Shown: positions 1-10,108, counted from the first letter of the stretch. The stretch is 64,000 nucleotides of DNA from CAZBDV01 sp964490765 (GCA_964490765.1 CAZBDV010000004.1:1-64000), one strand, 5' to 3'. Notes: a model not told the origin generated them from the letters alone. Numbers and translations are program-made.

Positions 1-292
1 TCTCGAAAGCTTCATTCTGATATGAGAAGTAGTTTACCCACTGGGTAATGTGAAGATCACCGGCATTTTCCGGAATATATATCTCGGGTGAGGTTGCTGA
101 GAGGTCATAGTTTTCTATGGTAGGTGAGTAATAGAGTTCCATATATCCACCGGAGAATGACCAGTTAGCCTGCAAGTCCCATCCGGCAGGTGCAGTGGTA
201 AAATCCTCTTCCCAGATATAGGTCTGAGCACTGATATTCAGAGACGTCATCAGTAATAAAAATGTAAGGAAAGTAATGTCTAAGTATCTCAT
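1..292 (-). CDS. Secreted protein, N-terminal part only (runs off window start)
   Basis: An open frame on the minus strand starts with ATG at 292 and stays open to base 1, giving about 97 residues. A GGAGAG-like ribosome site lies at about 298-304. The product begins with a signal peptide (hydrophobic FLTFLLLMTSLN, then ISAQ). It continues with 'WEEDFTTAPAGWDLQANWSF', which resembles the first strand of the jelly-roll (choice-of-anchor or MAM-like) modules that recur in the neighbouring giant protein. It is probably another exported surface or extracellular protein; the rest lies outside the window. The start and signal peptide are seen directly; the fold is inferred. Confidence 0.75.
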   Translation of the reverse strand, partial: MRYLDITFLTFLLLMTSLNISAQTYIWEEDFTTAPAGWDLQANWSFSGGYMELYYSPTIENYDLSATSPEIYIPENAGDLHITQWVNYFSYQNEAFE

Positions 293-354
293 TAAATTCT
301 CTCCAGGGTGAATGATTATTATAATAAAAGCAGCAGGCTTCTCATGTATCAAAC

Positions 355-360
355 TGTCAA
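355..360 (-). promoter_or_regulatory. Possible -35 (TTGACA) of the secreted protein gene
   Basis: TTGACA reads on the minus strand 63 bases upstream of the start at 292. A TATAATAAT stretch lies further downstream, but about 31 bases away, not 17. Similar TTGACA hexamers precede many genes here. This is a weak promoter call. Confidence 0.3.
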
Positions 361-434
361 GTATTAAGTAACCCGATTCACGTGAGTAGTTTATTCCCTG
401 CGGTAAATATAATCGGTATTATTTAGATGCAATA

Positions 435-470
435 CAAAGAGCAAGGGAGTGTGACCCCCCTTGCTCTTTG
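435..470 (-). terminator. Hairpin terminator after the giant gene
   Basis: A perfect 13-bp inverted repeat (435-447 with 458-470) encloses a 10-base loop. It starts 27 bases past the stop codon of the giant minus-strand gene. No clear U tract follows. It is the only strong structure between the giant gene and the next gene, so it probably ends or protects that transcript. Confidence 0.6.
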
Positions 471-496
471 ATATCTGATACAACTGCTTTCGCTGC

Positions 497-3400
497 TTAC
501 TTCATCATGATCATCTTTCTGGTAGATGTATATTTCCCGGATTTCATACGGTAGAAAAAGATACCGGTGCCGGCATCGTTACCGTTATCGTCCCTTCCAT
601 CCCAGACAACTGAATAGTGTCCGGCAGTCTGATAGGAATCGGTCAGTGTTCTTACCATCTGGCCACGGATATTGAATATCTCTATTCTTACTCTCGTATC
701 ATTCTTCAGAGAGTACCTTATTGTCGTATCAGGGTTGAAGGGATTGGGATAGTTACCGAGCAGTTCTGTAACGACAGGTTCGACAGTGACTTCGTCACCC
801 ACATCGACCGGAACTACTGCCATTGTTTCCAGCATATTAGTATCACCATTAGTAAAGATACCGATGATGGTATAGAAGTACTGGCCTGGATTGAGATTCT
901 CATCTATATATGTCGTATCCATCCATCCCTCTTCGATGACCGGTCCGTTTCGGGTAATCTGGAATCCGAGGAATGCTCTATCAAGGATACGAGAATCACT
1001 CTCTGTCCTGGATTCTGTCTTTACTTCCGGTTGGCGAGTCATCGCCAGGCTTCTTACCCATTCCCAGCTGAGATGGACATTACCCTCTATCACTTCAGAC
1101 TGCAGATTGGTGATATCCTGAATATTTTCTTCATACTCGATGGTATTGGAGAGAGAAGCGACCGACATAACATTGTTGGTGTATACGGAACGGACAGCAT
1201 ACCTGTAGAAGCCGTTGAGCAGTTCAGATAAGCCGGTGTCGGTAAAGGTTGTATTTTCGGAAGTAACCATTCCAATCTCTGTCCAGACATTAGGATTCTG
1301 TTCCTCACCCTCTTCGAGACGATAGATAATGAACCCTTCCAGGACACGGTTCGTTCTTATCGGTGTTTTAGCGGGTCTTAGTTGTAACTCGGGTTTTGTC
1401 GTGTTACGATTCTGCAGTTTCGTGACTGTCAGCTCTAACTCTCCATAACCTGATTGTAGCCCTATCCTTCCAGGAGCTTGGAGTGGTTCGCCTGCGCGTG
1501 CCGGACCGAGATCAAATCCGTAAGCCCGGAGCAGGAAGTTGTTCGTATAACCAGAAGACTCCATAGTGGACCAGTTACCGGTGGTATAGTTAGATGTATA
1601 GAAATGGGTATTGTTCTGGAACTGATAGGGATCTCCCACTCCATCATCGGCTGCCAGGCCGAGATTTCCTGTAACACTCAATCCTATCAGGAAACCGTTC
1701 GGTGCTTCTATATCCTCGGGCAGTTCATAAGTTGTCCACTGTTGATGTGTATTGGGAACATTCTCTTCATGGTAGAGGACAACGTTACTGTTTGGAGTTC
1801 CCTGGTTGTTCAATCCGAAGATAAAGAGATTGACCGTATTATGGGTGGTGGCTCCTGATAGATACCAGGAAACAGAGCTCAGAATGGCCGATCTATGGTG
1901 CGCTGCACCCAGGATTGTGTTATTAGTACCCTCATTTATACCGATTGCCATGGTAGGCACTCCATCGTCATAGCGGAACTCGACCAGATCATAAGCGTCT
2001 GGAGAAATCCAGTTGATTATCGCTGCTGTATTATCGGGTGTAATTTCAGCATTAACCTCGAATGGTGGGAAGGCAAGCTCGTTGACTATTACATCACCGA
2101 GATCGAGATCCGTATCACCCACATCGACCTGCTGGGTCAGAATGGCATATCCACTTCTCTGGACCGTCATTGTATAGGTATGATCAGCATATACTCCAGG
2201 TATAGTAAAGTACCCATCTTCATCACCGTTCGTTTCGTAGTAGTCATAACCTTCAAGAATAATCAGAGCTTCATCAAGACCGATATTCGGGTTATCACTA
2301 CCGACCACCCTACCGGAAACATTAACATTAGGTAACTGATAGAGAGTGAAGTCCTGTGTTACAAGCTGGTTTTCTATGATCATCAGATCTTCCACCACAT
2401 CATCGTAATATCCGAACTTTGAGGCTATTACTGTTTGAGGCCCTTCAAATACGACGGGGAAGAAATAGTATCCCTGACTGTCGGTCTCAACGCTGAAAGG
2501 TGTATTATCTACCGTAACTGTAGCACCTTCCACTGGGTCGCCATTCTCATAATAAACGTGCCCTTCCAACATACCCAGTCCACCGCTGATGATACTCAAA
2601 CCGGTGTTCGGGACACGGTTAGTCAATGAGCCTGTTGTTGGTGGTTCATAGGGGTCATACTCCGTCCCATCTGCCTGCACGTTCCTTGATCTGTCAGGAT
2701 GATCAGGAGTGACCGAATAGTAGAAATGATTGGACGAACTGTAATACTGAGTATCCATCGGTCTGTTAGCCATGATGACCAGGTTGCTGTCTCCGGTATA
2801 GAGATAGAACTCGTCGAGATCAAAAACGATAGTATGTTCACCTTCCGGGAAGGTCATAAAGTTGTCATAAACCAGCTGCAGTTCACCTGCCGGGATCCAG
2901 CCGGCAGAAAGGTCATTCTGCTCTGTCTCGCCAATCCAGATCTTGACCGGCATATTCTCCAGAGTCTGGGTGAAACTTGTGAAGTATTGTATCTCTGAGA
3001 TCAGGCCTGCAGCATTGATCTCGGTTGGCATATATATAGTCTGGCTCATACTGTTATTATAGAAGAAATTCAGAGGCAGGGTATTAGCAGTTGTCGTATC
3101 TTCACCAATTATCACAACCTGCTGTGGACCGGGAACTACCGTCACTGAATTTGAAGGTTCAGATTCTGCAAGAGTATAAACTGCCGTAACATAGTAGACA
3201 TAGGTTTCATTATCGATTACATCTGTATCTGAATAGTTAGTTGAGGTTATCAGCTCTGTATTGATCTGATCACCGTCACGATAGACATTGTAACCAAGTA
3301 GAGCACGGCTGGTTCTTCTCGAGTGGCTTCTGTTGCGAGAATTATGTTCTCTGCTGTTCATTGCCTCTTCTATGCCTTCTGAAGCTTCTTCTTTGCTGAT

Positions 3401-6400
3401 CAAGCCTCTGGCCAGGAACCCTTCATATTCGGCGATTATTTCATCCAATTCGGCTTCACGAGTTGCGAAAACAGGAGGATCCCAAATCAGATTTACTATC
3501 TCACTTGCAGCGTTGTATCTCAAATTCACCGGGGGATAGGGGATTTCACTGATCTCGACATTGAACTCTGTATAGGTCTGGATGTCTACTCCACTCTGGG
3601 TATATGTCTCATATCCGGGATAGGAGACCTCAAGATCGTAGAGCCCACGCAGAACATTAAAGAATTGGGCAGATACTGTCCCCTCATCCTCCACAGCGTA
3701 CTGAGTATAGACAGGGCTGTTACCGTCAGGATCTTCTTCGAGATAGTAGAGTTTCACCTCAGCACCTGTTGCCAGATCACCAGTATCGGTTGTAACATTG
3801 ACCGTTACGTTGGTAGTCATGTTTTTGCCGACATAATTAGAGACTGCGGGCTCAGAGAGAACATCATTGGTATATTCCGCTTTAACAGCATAACGATAGA
3901 ATCCGGTGGCAACAGTATCCCAGGAGAGATCTGTATAGGTCGTATCGGCTACAGTTGCCAGTTCCAGCCAGTTATCTTCATTTCCCAGATCTTCATGCAG
4001 GAAGCGATAGACTACGTAGCCTTCGATTAATCTCTCATTGTTACGGTTGAATCTGTTGGAGAAGAGGAGTTGTCTGCTGCGATTGTATTGATTAGAGCGG
4101 ATTTGATTATTGCTGACAGTCCGGATCGTTCTTTCCGGAGGTTCAGGACCGATATAAATATCGTCAATATACCAGCCTGCATAATTAACGGTTGTTGTTG
4201 CATAGTGCTCAAACACTATCTCCACTTCCGATTCTCCATCCCAGGCTGAAAGATCGATAATAACTTCCTGCCAGGTGGTGCCGGTATAATCCCATTCCGG
4301 TCCCCATACAAGCACATCATTAACCCAGATCTGCCCGTAATCCCAATTACCGAAAGAGTCGTTCCAGCTCCAGAAGGCTAATGTAGCATCGTTAAAGGTC
4401 GTGAAGTCAAAGGTCTGAGAGAGGAAGCTCGAACCACCAGAGTTAGTATGATTGGTGAACATTACAGTTCCCCACATCCCTGTTCCGGACTGAGCATATG
4501 GCGGTGGAGTGGCTGAAGTAGATCCGGTATTCACCCAATCATTGACATCATACTCATTTGACCATTCCCAGTCACCGATAGTATCCCAGTCTGCTGAAGG
4601 TTCCCAACCACCATCATCATCCTCGAAATCAGAGAAATAGTAGGTAACAGGTAAGGGTGTATTCCAGATCAGGTCAACGTATGTATCGTCAGGACTCTGA
4701 GTGGCAATGACGTTGTGGGGAGGATAGGCAACCTCATCCAGAACTATGACACCCAGGTCGATATCGTTATCACCGACTACGAGCTCATCCTGATAGGAGG
4801 TATAACCCTCGGCATCGATTCTCAAGTCATAAGTATTGAATATATAGACCAGATAGATAGTGAAATGGCCGTCTTCGTCGGTCTCTACAGTATAATCGTT
4901 CACACCACTGAGGTTAACAAGAGCATCTTCCAGACCGATAGACGGGTAATCACTTCCAACTACCTGACCGGTAATCGTAACAAAGACATCACGATCAACT
5001 CTATTTGATATTGCTGGCTCAGAAAGGACGTCGTTTGTATATACCCCCTTAACAGCATAGTGGTAATAACCGCTTGGAGCATCAGGCCAGGTCAGGTCAA
5101 TGTAGGTCGTATCGTTTACCGTATTCAGGAAGAGCCAATTATCTTCATTCTCCATATCCTCTTCCAAAAAACGGTAGATATTATAACTCTCCAGAACACG
5201 AATATTGTCACGAAGACTCTGCCGGTTCACATTGATCGGGGTTGAAGAACTTAGTTCATTGTTCTGCAATCTGGTTTGAGCAAGGTTCACCACTCTTTCG
5301 GCTGGTTGTGGGCCTATATAGACATCATCTACTGCTATTCCTTCACCATCGACAGAACCGTCTGTTCCGAAGCGGAATCTCAGGTATACACTCGGCTCGT
5401 GTGCCAGTTCAGGTAATTCGGTAGCAAATTCCATCCATATACCGTGAGTACCAGCAGTACGACCCGACCATTTTGGTGGAGGGATAGGTCCTAATGTGCC
5501 TGCGTGGTTATAAAACTCCAGATCGGTATCGTCAGCACGGACGTGCTGCCAGGTTGAGCCCCCATCTATGGAAGATTCGAGGATCATTGCATCGAAGTTA
5601 GCTTCACACCAGATGTTAAGGAAGGCTGAGAAATGGACCTCATTATAGCTGCTCAGATTCAGTTCTGGAGACATCAACCAGGTATTGGCACTATGTGTAT
5701 AGTTCTGATTCAGTCTCGTCATCCAGGCATTTTCTCCGCTATGGGCAGAGTTGATCTGAGCCTGGTTAGGAGTGCCTAATTCCCAGTGATCTGTTCCGCT
5801 GATAGCTCCACTCGTCCAGTCCTGATCTCCATCTTCGAAGTCGTAGAAGTAATAATCAATGGCCAGGGGCGAGTTCCAGATCAGATCTACCTGACTCTCG
5901 TCCTGTGCCTGGGTGGCCACCAGAGTATGTGGCGGATAAGCTGTTTCGTTGACTACTATGGTGCCGAGGTCAATACTTTCATTCAACACTTCAAGTTGCT
6001 CGGAATAAGTAGCATAACCTTCTGCATCGATTGTCAGAGTGTAGGTATTATAGATGTAAACAAGAGGAATAGTGAAATAGCCGTTCTGGTCAGTCTCGAC
6101 CTGATAATTATGTTCACCGGTGAGACTCACGAGCGCATTCTCCAGGCCGATGGCAGGGAAGTCACTTCCCACTACCTGTCCGCTAACAGTAACAAATACA
6201 TCTCTCTCCACCATATTAGATATAGCTGGCTCAGAAAGGACGTCGTTGGTATATACCCCCTTTACAGCATAATAGTAATAACCACTAGGAGCATCAGGCC
6301 AGGTGAGATCTGTGTAAGTAGTATCTGTTACCGTAGCGAGGAAGAGCCAATCATCCTCATTCTCAAGGTCGTCTTCATTCAGGCGGTAAACATTATAGTT

Positions 6401-9400
6401 CTCGAGTAACCGGAGGTTAGACTGGCTATTATTAAGTGATATTTGAGTAATAGCATCTGGAGTTCTATACTTTGAAGCCGTAATCAATCTTTCAGGAGGA
6501 TCTGTTCCAATATAAACATCATCAACTGCTATCCCTTCGTATTGAACTGAACCGTCAGAAGCGAAACGGAAACGGAGATACACACTATCTTCTCCAGCGA
6601 GTTCAGGGATCCAGGTTGAATATTCATTCCACTCTCCTGTTACCTGTCCCGACCATTTAGGTGGATCCATAGGACCATAAGTAGAGCTGTTATTATAAAA
6701 CTCCAGTGCTGTATCATCCGACCTGACATGTGTCCAGGTATTACCACCGTCTGTAGAGGATTCCAGTATCATTCCATCGTAGTTATTCTCTGTCCAGATG
6801 TTGAGATAAACAGAGAAATAGACCTCCTGATATCCACTCAGGTTCAATTCCGGTGACATAAGCCAGGTATCAGCATTGTTATCGTAATTCTGAGTTAGCC
6901 TTATCATCCAGGCATTATCACCACTGTATGCGGTATTGATATTTGTCTGAGCAGGGGTTCCGAGTTCCCAGTGATCTGCTCCGCTGATAGCTCCACTTGT
7001 CCAGTCCTGATCCCCATCTTCAAAGTCGTAAAAATAGTAATCAATTGCAAGTGGTGAGTTCCAGATCAGATCTACCTGACTTTCATCGGTAGATTGAGTG
7101 GCAATAACCGAATGTGGTGGATATGCTATTTCATCGACGATGATTACACCGAGGTCAAGATTATTATTACCAACCTGAACCTCATCCTGATAAGGAGTAT
7201 AACCCTCTGCTATGATCGAAAGATTGTATGTCTGTTCAATATAGACACCCGGAATGCTGAAAAACCCGCCAGCATCAGTCTCTGTGTAGTAATTCTCGTA
7301 ACCTGTCAAGTTGACAACAGCATCTGCCAGGCCAATAGTCGGATAGTCACTACCGACCACCTGTCCAGATACTGTGATATTGGTTAGTTGAATCAGATTG
7401 AAGGTGATACTGGTCGTCTCATCTTCCACGATTACGACACCTTCAATTATCTGCTCGTGATAACCGAAAAGGGAAGCAGTCACATCGTATGTTCCGTTGT
7501 AAACATAAGGCATCTCGAAAAAGCCATTATCGTCAGTTAAAACGTTATAATTTGTATCCTCAATGAAGACAGATACACCACTCAGCGGCTCATCACCGGC
7601 CGTATCGTAAACATAACCATTGAGAGAGCCATAACCATCGAGGTCGATCTCATAAGCACCAATAGAGGGGCTGGTGGGGTTTCTGGGGTTACCATTGATA
7701 TCCGTTTCGATACCGGGAACCGGATAGCCGGCAAATATCAGGGGTGATGTATCCAGGATATCAAGATCGAAAGGCCCGACATATTGTGGATCTTCTGCCA
7801 GTGAATTAAGGTCGTTACCCGCTGGTTGATTGACATTCTGAAGAGCAGTAAGATTGCTGATGGCAGAGCCATAATAGACGAAGTTACTGCTTGTTCCCGG
7901 GTGATAATCATTATAATCATTAGCGATCAGGCTCGATGGATCGGAATGATATACTGCATATCCGTCGCCGGAGCCGGTGAAAGCAAAAGAGTTGTTCATT
8001 ATTGAGAGATTGTCGGCAGATGAGAATGTAGAGATTCCCCTTCCGCTTTGACTGTCGTTGTTGATGCTATTGAAATAGACACCAATATTCGAACTGGATG
8101 AGATATAAATACCGGAGGCAGCGGTTCCTGTATTAGTGAAACCACCACCAATTGAGTTGTTATAGATCAGGGATGGTTCTGTCTCGGCATTATTGGTGTT
8201 ATAGATATACATCCCATACTGGCCGGGATTATATATTCTGTTATGGCTGAATTCAAAGGGGCCGTAGGTATAATAGAGATAGATACCTCTGGAATTTGTT
8301 GTGGTTGTACCTTCTGAACGGAGATCTATGACATTCGATTTATAGAGAGGTGTATAAGTGTAGTAGGAATATATACCACCATAATAACCTTCAAGCAGTT
8401 CATTATTGATTACCTCTATTCCATTAACTGTATTAGTGGATGAAGAACCTCGGAAGCCGATATTGTAATAACCACCGACTATCGTGCTATCTTCTATGCG
8501 GATATTGCTGACGCCTGTAGAGCCTGAAGAATAAGAGGAATCACTGCCTGATACTACAATTCCCAGAAAATTAGAGGATGAACTGTCGTCGATAGTGACA
8601 ATATGGCAGTTGGAGATCTCGATATCTTCCGAATAACTCATTATATGTAGAGGATAGCCATATGTTGCATCAGTACCGATCTGCAGGCTCAGATTACTGA
8701 ACCTTAGATGTTTTGCTCCCGTCAGCTTGATTATCTGGCGGTTATTCGAATCGGAGGGCGAATAGCTGATTATTACATCATCTGGATCGTTTCCGGTGCC
8801 GATAAATGTAATTGTATTGATCTCAGAGGTACCCATAATATCTTCGATCTCGATCTGCTCATTGTAGGTGCCAGGTGCAATCTCGAAGACTGTCGGGCCA
8901 TCGACACCGACCAGAGCCATTCCATTGACAGCTTCGCCGAGTGTTTCAAAATCTCCAGTTCCATCAGAATTGATCGTGTAGGTTCCCGAAAAGGATTCGG
9001 CCACTAATAAACTCATAGCAGGGGTTGTGTCATTATCTGGATTTTCATCACCCGCTAGAACTACTTCACCCCAGAGGGTCACATTACCCTCATCTGCCAC
9101 GGTAGGAGTCCAGTTCAAATCGTAAGTAGCTGTCTCGAACTGCTCAAGAGAAAGCGTTCCCACAACAGAATCCAACTCGATATCTCCATCTCTCATCAAA
9201 CGGATGGTATAATTGTCCTGACTGTTGGTTCCCATATTACGGACAGAGATGGTGAAAGTACCCTCAGTTCCGGGAGAAAGATTAGGTGGTCCGGAGATGG
9301 CATAGGCTGCCATATCGTCGTCATATAATCCTGCAGGGGTAAAATGAAGTTGGACCTGAGGTTTATAATCAACAATAGTTGTGGTTGGGACGTCCCACTG

Positions 9401-9961
9401 GTTTGATGAGTCTGAACGAGTATATCTCATTCCATCAGGGGAGACGAATATCCTCTGTTGTCCTGATTGGTCATATGAATCCAGTAAATCAAAAGCTGTA
9501 TCGATAAGGATATTATCCACACCGTTCCATTCAAACGGCAGACTTAATGTTAATAGATCCCAGCCACCGGCAACCGGTGCATAAGTAGCTACCAGATAAA
9601 CTTCCTCATAAGGCCCGTCGATATGTGCCGAAGCATTGGTAGCTGTCGTATGACGCATCCTTATCCTGAAGTTGGGTAAAGCGTATAATGGAGACGATTC
9701 GATATAGAATGCGAGATCGGTTATAGTACTGGGGCCGATCATACCGGCAGCATTGAGTTCTGCCATTGTATATACCGTCTGAGTTCTTATACTTTTGTAC
9801 CAGATATTGATAGGTGCTGCACCTGTTGTTGCATTAGTATCTGTGCCGGTCCCTATGGTAGCAACCTGGGCATTAAGATCCGATACAACAATACTGCTGC
9901 AGGCCAGAAACAGGGCAATTAAAATCAACCACCCCGATTTTTGTTGATTGAGCAAGCTCAT
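497..9961 (-). CDS. Giant modular secreted surface protein with C-terminal sorting domain
   Basis: A 3154-residue exported protein with ATG after a GGGAGGAG ribosome site. Order: signal peptide (1-32); a beta-sandwich module with 'TQTVYTMAELNAAG' (33-210); a CARDB-like Ig domain (215-325); a right-handed beta-helix of about 420 residues (330-750, 'YTINSDGTGDFETLGEAV' entry); a carboxypeptidase-regulatory-like domain (770-855); then three long repeats beginning '(V/I)(S/T)GQVVGSD' (about 860, 1259, 1661). The N-terminal module recurs at about 2280 and a fourth GRVVGSD unit starts at about 2547. The last ~85 residues are a FlgD-Ig/T9SS-type sorting domain ('GNYPNPFNPDTTI ... RKMIMMK'). Each repeat has a carboxypeptidase-regulatory-like domain, then an FN3 whose first strands are separated from 'GYxVYR' by an inserted jelly-roll. 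It is probably a cell-surface or released adhesin or glycan-binding protein. No catalytic motif is evident. Confidence 0.85.
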   Translation of the reverse strand: MSLLNQQKSGWLILIALFLACSSIVVSDLNAQVATIGTGTDTNATTGAAPINIWYKSIRTQTVYTMAELNAAGMIGPSTITDLAFYIESSPLYALPNFRIRMRHTTATNASAHIDGPYEEVYLVATYAPVAGGWDLLTLSLPFEWNGVDNILIDTAFDLLDSYDQSGQQRIFVSPDGMRYTRSDSSNQWDVPTTTIVDYKPQVQLHFTPAGLYDDDMAAYAISGPPNLSPGTEGTFTISVRNMGTNSQDNYTIRLMRDGDIELDSVVGTLSLEQFETATYDLNWTPTVADEGNVTLWGEVVLAGDENPDNDTTPAMSLLVAESFSGTYTINSDGTGDFETLGEAVNGMALVGVDGPTVFEIAPGTYNEQIEIEDIMGTSEINTITFIGTGNDPDDVIISYSPSDSNNRQIIKLTGAKHLRFSNLSLQIGTDATYGYPLHIMSYSEDIEISNCHIVTIDDSSSSNFLGIVVSGSDSSYSSGSTGVSNIRIEDSTIVGGYYNIGFRGSSSTNTVNGIEVINNELLEGYYGGIYSYYTYTPLYKSNVIDLRSEGTTTTNSRGIYLYYTYGPFEFSHNRIYNPGQYGMYIYNTNNAETEPSLIYNNSIGGGFTNTGTAASGIYISSSSNIGVYFNSINNDSQSGRGISTFSSADNLSIMNNSFAFTGSGDGYAVYHSDPSSLIANDYNDYHPGTSSNFVYYGSAISNLTALQNVNQPAGNDLNSLAEDPQYVGPFDLDILDTSPLIFAGYPVPGIETDINGNPRNPTSPSIGAYEIDLDGYGSLNGYVYDTAGDEPLSGVSVFIEDTNYNVLTDDNGFFEMPYVYNGTYDVTASLFGYHEQIIEGVVIVEDETTSITFNLIQLTNITVSGQVVGSDYPTIGLADAVVNLTGYENYYTETDAGGFFSIPGVYIEQTYNLSIIAEGYTPYQDEVQVGNNNLDLGVIIVDEIAYPPHSVIATQSTDESQVDLIWNSPLAIDYYFYDFEDGDQDWTSGAISGADHWELGTPAQTNINTAYSGDNAWMIRLTQNYDNNADTWLMSPELNLSGYQEVYFSVYLNIWTENNYDGMILESSTDGGNTWTHVRSDDTALEFYNNSSTYGPMDPPKWSGQVTGEWNEYSTWIPELAGEDSVYLRFRFASDGSVQYEGIAVDDVYIGTDPPERLITASKYRTPDAITQISLNNSQSNLRLLENYNVYRLNEDDLENEDDWLFLATVTDTTYTDLTWPDAPSGYYYYAVKGVYTNDVLSEPAISNMVERDVFVTVSGQVVGSDFPAIGLENALVSLTGEHNYQVETDQNGYFTIPLVYIYNTYTLTIDAEGYATYSEQLEVLNESIDLGTIVVNETAYPPHTLVATQAQDESQVDLIWNSPLAIDYYFYDFEDGDQDWTSGAISGTDHWELGTPNQAQINSAHSGENAWMTRLNQNYTHSANTWLMSPELNLSSYNEVHFSAFLNIWCEANFDAMILESSIDGGSTWQHVRADDTDLEFYNHAGTLGPIPPPKWSGRTAGTHGIWMEFATELPELAHEPSVYLRFRFGTDGSVDGEGIAVDDVYIGPQPAERVVNLAQTRLQNNELSSSTPINVNRQSLRDNIRVLESYNIYRFLEEDMENEDNWLFLNTVNDTTYIDLTWPDAPSGYYHYAVKGVYTNDVLSEPAISNRVDRDVFVTITGQVVGSDYPSIGLEDALVNLSGVNDYTVETDEDGHFTIYLVYIFNTYDLRIDAEGYTSYQDELVVGDNDIDLGVIVLDEVAYPPHNVIATQSPDDTYVDLIWNTPLPVTYYFSDFEDDDGGWEPSADWDTIGDWEWSNEYDVNDWVNTGSTSATPPPYAQSGTGMWGTVMFTNHTNSGGSSFLSQTFDFTTFNDATLAFWSWNDSFGNWDYGQIWVNDVLVWGPEWDYTGTTWQEVIIDLSAWDGESEVEIVFEHYATTTVNYAGWYIDDIYIGPEPPERTIRTVSNNQIRSNQYNRSRQLLFSNRFNRNNERLIEGYVVYRFLHEDLGNEDNWLELATVADTTYTDLSWDTVATGFYRYAVKAEYTNDVLSEPAVSNYVGKNMTTNVTVNVTTDTGDLATGAEVKLYYLEEDPDGNSPVYTQYAVEDEGTVSAQFFNVLRGLYDLEVSYPGYETYTQSGVDIQTYTEFNVEISEIPYPPVNLRYNAASEIVNLIWDPPVFATREAELDEIIAEYEGFLARGLISKEEASEGIEEAMNSREHNSRNRSHSRRTSRALLGYNVYRDGDQINTELITSTNYSDTDVIDNETYVYYVTAVYTLAESEPSNSVTVVPGPQQVVIIGEDTTTANTLPLNFFYNNSMSQTIYMPTEINAAGLISEIQYFTSFTQTLENMPVKIWIGETEQNDLSAGWIPAGELQLVYDNFMTFPEGEHTIVFDLDEFYLYTGDSNLVIMANRPMDTQYYSSSNHFYYSVTPDHPDRSRNVQADGTEYDPYEPPTTGSLTNRVPNTGLSIISGGLGMLEGHVYYENGDPVEGATVTVDNTPFSVETDSQGYYFFPVVFEGPQTVIASKFGYYDDVVEDLMIIENQLVTQDFTLYQLPNVNVSGRVVGSDNPNIGLDEALIILEGYDYYETNGDEDGYFTIPGVYADHTYTMTVQRSGYAILTQQVDVGDTDLDLGDVIVNELAFPPFEVNAEITPDNTAAIINWISPDAYDLVEFRYDDGVPTMAIGINEGTNNTILGAAHHRSAILSSVSWYLSGATTHNTVNLFIFGLNNQGTPNSNVVLYHEENVPNTHQQWTTYELPEDIEAPNGFLIGLSVTGNLGLAADDGVGDPYQFQNNTHFYTSNYTTGNWSTMESSGYTNNFLLRAYGFDLGPARAGEPLQAPGRIGLQSGYGELELTVTKLQNRNTTKPELQLRPAKTPIRTNRVLEGFIIYRLEEGEEQNPNVWTEIGMVTSENTTFTDTGLSELLNGFYRYAVRSVYTNNVMSVASLSNTIEYEENIQDITNLQSEVIEGNVHLSWEWVRSLAMTRQPEVKTESRTESDSRILDRAFLGFQITRNGPVIEEGWMDTTYIDENLNPGQYFYTIIGIFTNGDTNMLETMAVVPVDVGDEVTVEPVVTELLGNYPNPFNPDTTIRYSLKNDTRVRIEIFNIRGQMVRTLTDSYQTAGHYSVVWDGRDDNGNDAGTGIFFYRMKSGKYTSTRKMIMMK
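1100..2325 (-). repeat. Partial fourth repeat with a different nested domain
   Basis: Starts VSGRVVGSDNPNIGL. The regulatory-like domain and FN3 shell resemble copies 1-3, but the nested domain is unrelated in sequence ('VEFRYDDGVPTMAIG...', about 2660-2830). Boundaries are approximate. Confidence 0.55.
3835..4984 (-). repeat. Long intragenic repeat, copy 3 (divergent insert)
   Basis: Starts ITGQVVGSDYPSIGL. The FN3 shell matches copies 1 and 2. The nested jelly-roll is a different variant ('WDTIGDWEWSNEYDVNDWVN'), so insert and shell have diverged at different rates. Boundaries are approximate. Confidence 0.65.
4985..6189 (-). repeat. Long intragenic repeat, copy 2
   Basis: Same module order as copy 1, starting at VSGQVVGSDFPAIGL and carrying the same nested jelly-roll. 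It ends with 'NDVLSEPAISNRVDRDVF'. By eye it is the closest relative of copy 1. Boundaries are approximate. Confidence 0.75.
6190..7385 (-). repeat. Long intragenic repeat, copy 1
   Basis: About 398 codons from VSGQVVGSDYPTIGL to the segment before the next such motif. It contains the regulatory-like domain, the split FN3 and a nested jelly-roll ('DFEDGDQDWTSGAISG'). Stretches match copy 2 almost base for base, for example 6985-7085 against 5795-5895, which suggests fairly recent duplication. Boundaries are approximate. Confidence 0.75.
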
Positions 9962-10102
9962 ACTCTCCTCCCGAGATTATTAGTTTATCTATGTTTGTTC
10001 TGTTCTTGATTACTGGTAACCTGCCACCGAGATAAAATCCATTCCCTTCATCGATCTCTTTTCCGAGTATTATTGAACTAAGAATTTCTCAATATTTCTG
10101 AC

Positions 10103-10108
10103 TGTCAA
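10103..10108 (-). promoter_or_regulatory. Possible -35 (TTGACA) of the giant gene
   Basis: TTGACA on the minus strand, 142 bases upstream of the giant gene's start. No convincing -10 hexamer at 16-18 bases. Weak call, based on recurrence of the hexamer upstream of genes in this window. Confidence 0.3.

Noticed and set aside
3355..3460. Helical segment in the giant protein taken as a separate gene or mobile insertion
   Set aside because: It is in frame, flanked by the FN3 halves, with no terminal repeats or target duplication; best read as a loop insert.
617..9584. Many plus-strand frames of 60-207 codons inside the giant gene
   Set aside because: They lie antisense to a continuous, domain-rich 3154-residue frame, have no ribosome sites and no recognisable domains.
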